Below the pieces are notes generated by a model, which was not told the origin of the DNA, did no database searches, and saw only the letters and a program-made list of their open reading frames with translations. Below, in pieces: positions 5,189 through 6,001 of a stretch of DNA of 6,001 nucleotides (its first letter is position 1; every line of letters starts with the position of its first letter). Origin of the DNA: Anaerocolumna jejuensis DSM 15929 (GTDB lineage: Bacteria > Bacillota > Clostridia > Lachnospirales > Lachnospiraceae). The position numbers were made by a program, and so were the translations under genes. The stretch lies in NCBI RefSeq assembly GCF_900142215.1, contig NZ_FRAC01000060.1:1-6001 (forward strand). The letters run 5' to 3'.

Positions 5189-6001
5189 TTATTTACAATT
5201 ACCAAATACCTTTTGTCCCGTTTCCTGAAGCTTTTCCTTCATCATTGCTTGGGCTTGTTCATGAGATATACTTCCTTCTGCCACTTTCTTAAGTATGTCA
5301 TCTTGTGCTTCACTCAAAGCTATATTTACTTTTTTAGCATTCACTATAGTATGAGTTCCATTTCCGTTAGAAGCCCACATTAAGTTTGAGGAGTCATTTA
5401 TCTCAATGTCAAAATTGCCCAATATTTCCCGGCTTTTTTTAATGATTCCCCTCATTATTGGACTATTCTTAAATTCTCCTTTAAAAACAATATGGTGCCC
5501 ATGAGGATTAGTTAAACCTTGTGGTTGCTCTACTCCCAAATTTCTTAGAACATCAGACCAATTTGTCAAACCAAATGGATCAAGCCACCCGTTCGGATCC
5601 CCCACATACCCATAAATCGTTGGATTTCCACCAGCCAATCCTACGGGATCTTGCTGCGTATACTGCCCAATCTCTGGATTGTAATAGCGGAACCGGTTAT
5701 AATATAACCCTGTTTCAACATCTTCATACTGCCCCTGATACCGGAATGGAATAAAGCCATCTTCGCCCACAAAATCTGTCGACCTTCCATACTTATCTTT
5801 CAGTCTAGTTTTTACTCTTCCATAGATATCCAGTTCTCTTTCCCAGACCTTCTTTCCTTCTTCATCATAGGCTTCCACAGGAGTTCCCAGATAATCACTG
5901 ATGATACTGTAAGCATCATTTTTTGTGAGTTTGGCCCTTGGTATGAAATCATCCTGGAATACCCAGGTAATCAGGCCATTTGGCGGTTCGCTTCCTTTCA
6001 C
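5189..6001 (-). CDS. Rhs protein C-terminal part (copy C, partial) with AHH/HNH nuclease tip
   Basis: This is the 3' end of an Rhs gene, open through the window edge; the GTG at 6001 is an internal valine, not a start. Residues about 1-145 are the Rhs-associated core (GLITWVFQDDFIPRAKLT, YLGTPVEAYDEEGKKVWE, ETGLYYNRFRYYNPEIGQYT, ending DPFGL at 141-145). The 125-residue tip (5189-5566) has the AHH signature of the HNH/Endo VII nuclease superfamily: NPHGHHIVFKG (165-175), KKSREILGNFDIEINDSSNL (188-207), then GTH (215-217) and a helix NAKKVNIAL. H169/H170, N206 and H217 are the likely metal and catalytic residues. It would cut DNA or RNA in a neighbouring cell after delivery and release from the cage. 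HGHH replaces the usual AHH. The intact frame suggests that this is the active gene or the cassette nearest to it. Confidence 0.85.
   Translation of the reverse strand: MKGSEPPNGLITWVFQDDFIPRAKLTKNDAYSIISDYLGTPVEAYDEEGKKVWERELDIYGRVKTRLKDKYGRSTDFVGEDGFIPFRYQGQYEDVETGLYYNRFRYYNPEIGQYTQQDPVGLAGGNPTIYGYVGDPNGWLDPFGLTNWSDVLRNLGVEQPQGLTNPHGHHIVFKGEFKNSPIMRGIIKKSREILGNFDIEINDSSNLMWASNGNGTHTIVNAKKVNIALSEAQDDILKKVAEGSISHEQAQAMMKEKLQETGQKVFGNCK
5728..6001 (-). repeat. Rhs core direct repeat (partner of 1241-1514)
   Basis: This is the copy C version of the conserved core segment. It runs to the window edge, so the repeat is likely longer. The two copies lie 4.5 kb apart in direct orientation and flank the AHH, orphan-tip and degenerate modules. 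Confidence 0.93.

Noticed and set aside
5126..5383. Plus-strand open frame across the end of the AHH tip
   Set aside because: Antisense to the nuclease tip and the immunity ribosome binding site; hydrophobic composition is an artefact of the opposite strand.
1..6001. CRISPR array, tRNA or rRNA genes
   Set aside because: The only repeats are long Rhs core duplications; no regularly spaced short repeats, cloverleaf or rRNA sequence was seen.

Overview
The window is part of a polymorphic-toxin (Rhs/YD-repeat) locus, and every recognisable gene lies on the minus strand, so transcription runs from position 6001 toward 1. The moderate-GC Rhs core, the AT-rich cassette genes, the strong Shine-Dalgarno sequences and the core signature (ISDYLGTPVEAYDEEGK, then GLYYN-RYY-PEIGQYTQQDP and DPFGL) suggest a low-GC Firmicute, probably a clostridial or Lachnospiraceae-type gut bacterium. 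The genus cannot be fixed from the sequence.

Layout in the direction of transcription: (1) 6001-5189, the 3' end of an Rhs core, open at the window edge, ending in a C-terminal toxin tip that looks like an AHH-type HNH/Endo VII nuclease; (2) 5131-4490, its likely immunity gene, of the DUF4303 type; (3) 4390-4061, a toxin-tip coding segment with no Rhs core attached, followed after 3 nt by (4) 4057-3458, an unrecognised putative immunity gene; (5) 3448-3177, a broken remnant of another small gene, probably an old immunity gene; (6) 3176-3064, what looks like the left end of an IS200/IS605-type insertion sequence on the plus strand, cut off after two codons; (7) 3063-711, a second Rhs core copy that lost its 5' part at the IS junction, is frameshifted near 1727-1799, and ends in a different tip of unassigned activity; (8) 679-386, a 97-residue probable immunity gene for that tip; (9) 381-265, a scrambled junction with a few codons of Rhs core; (10) 264-1, a third Rhs core fragment leaving the window.

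The three core segments are close copies. Positions 1-62 match 3002-3063 with one difference, and 1241-1514 match 5728-6001 without gaps at about 93% identity by hand alignment. Similarity ends around the DPFGL motif, after which the toxin tips are unrelated. This is the arrangement expected when one Rhs gene is followed by displaced core-tip-immunity cassettes: the cores can recombine to swap tips, while the immunity genes still protect against toxins no longer delivered. Three toxin-immunity pairs appear intact, one immunity gene is decaying, and the core copies are in various states of breakage.
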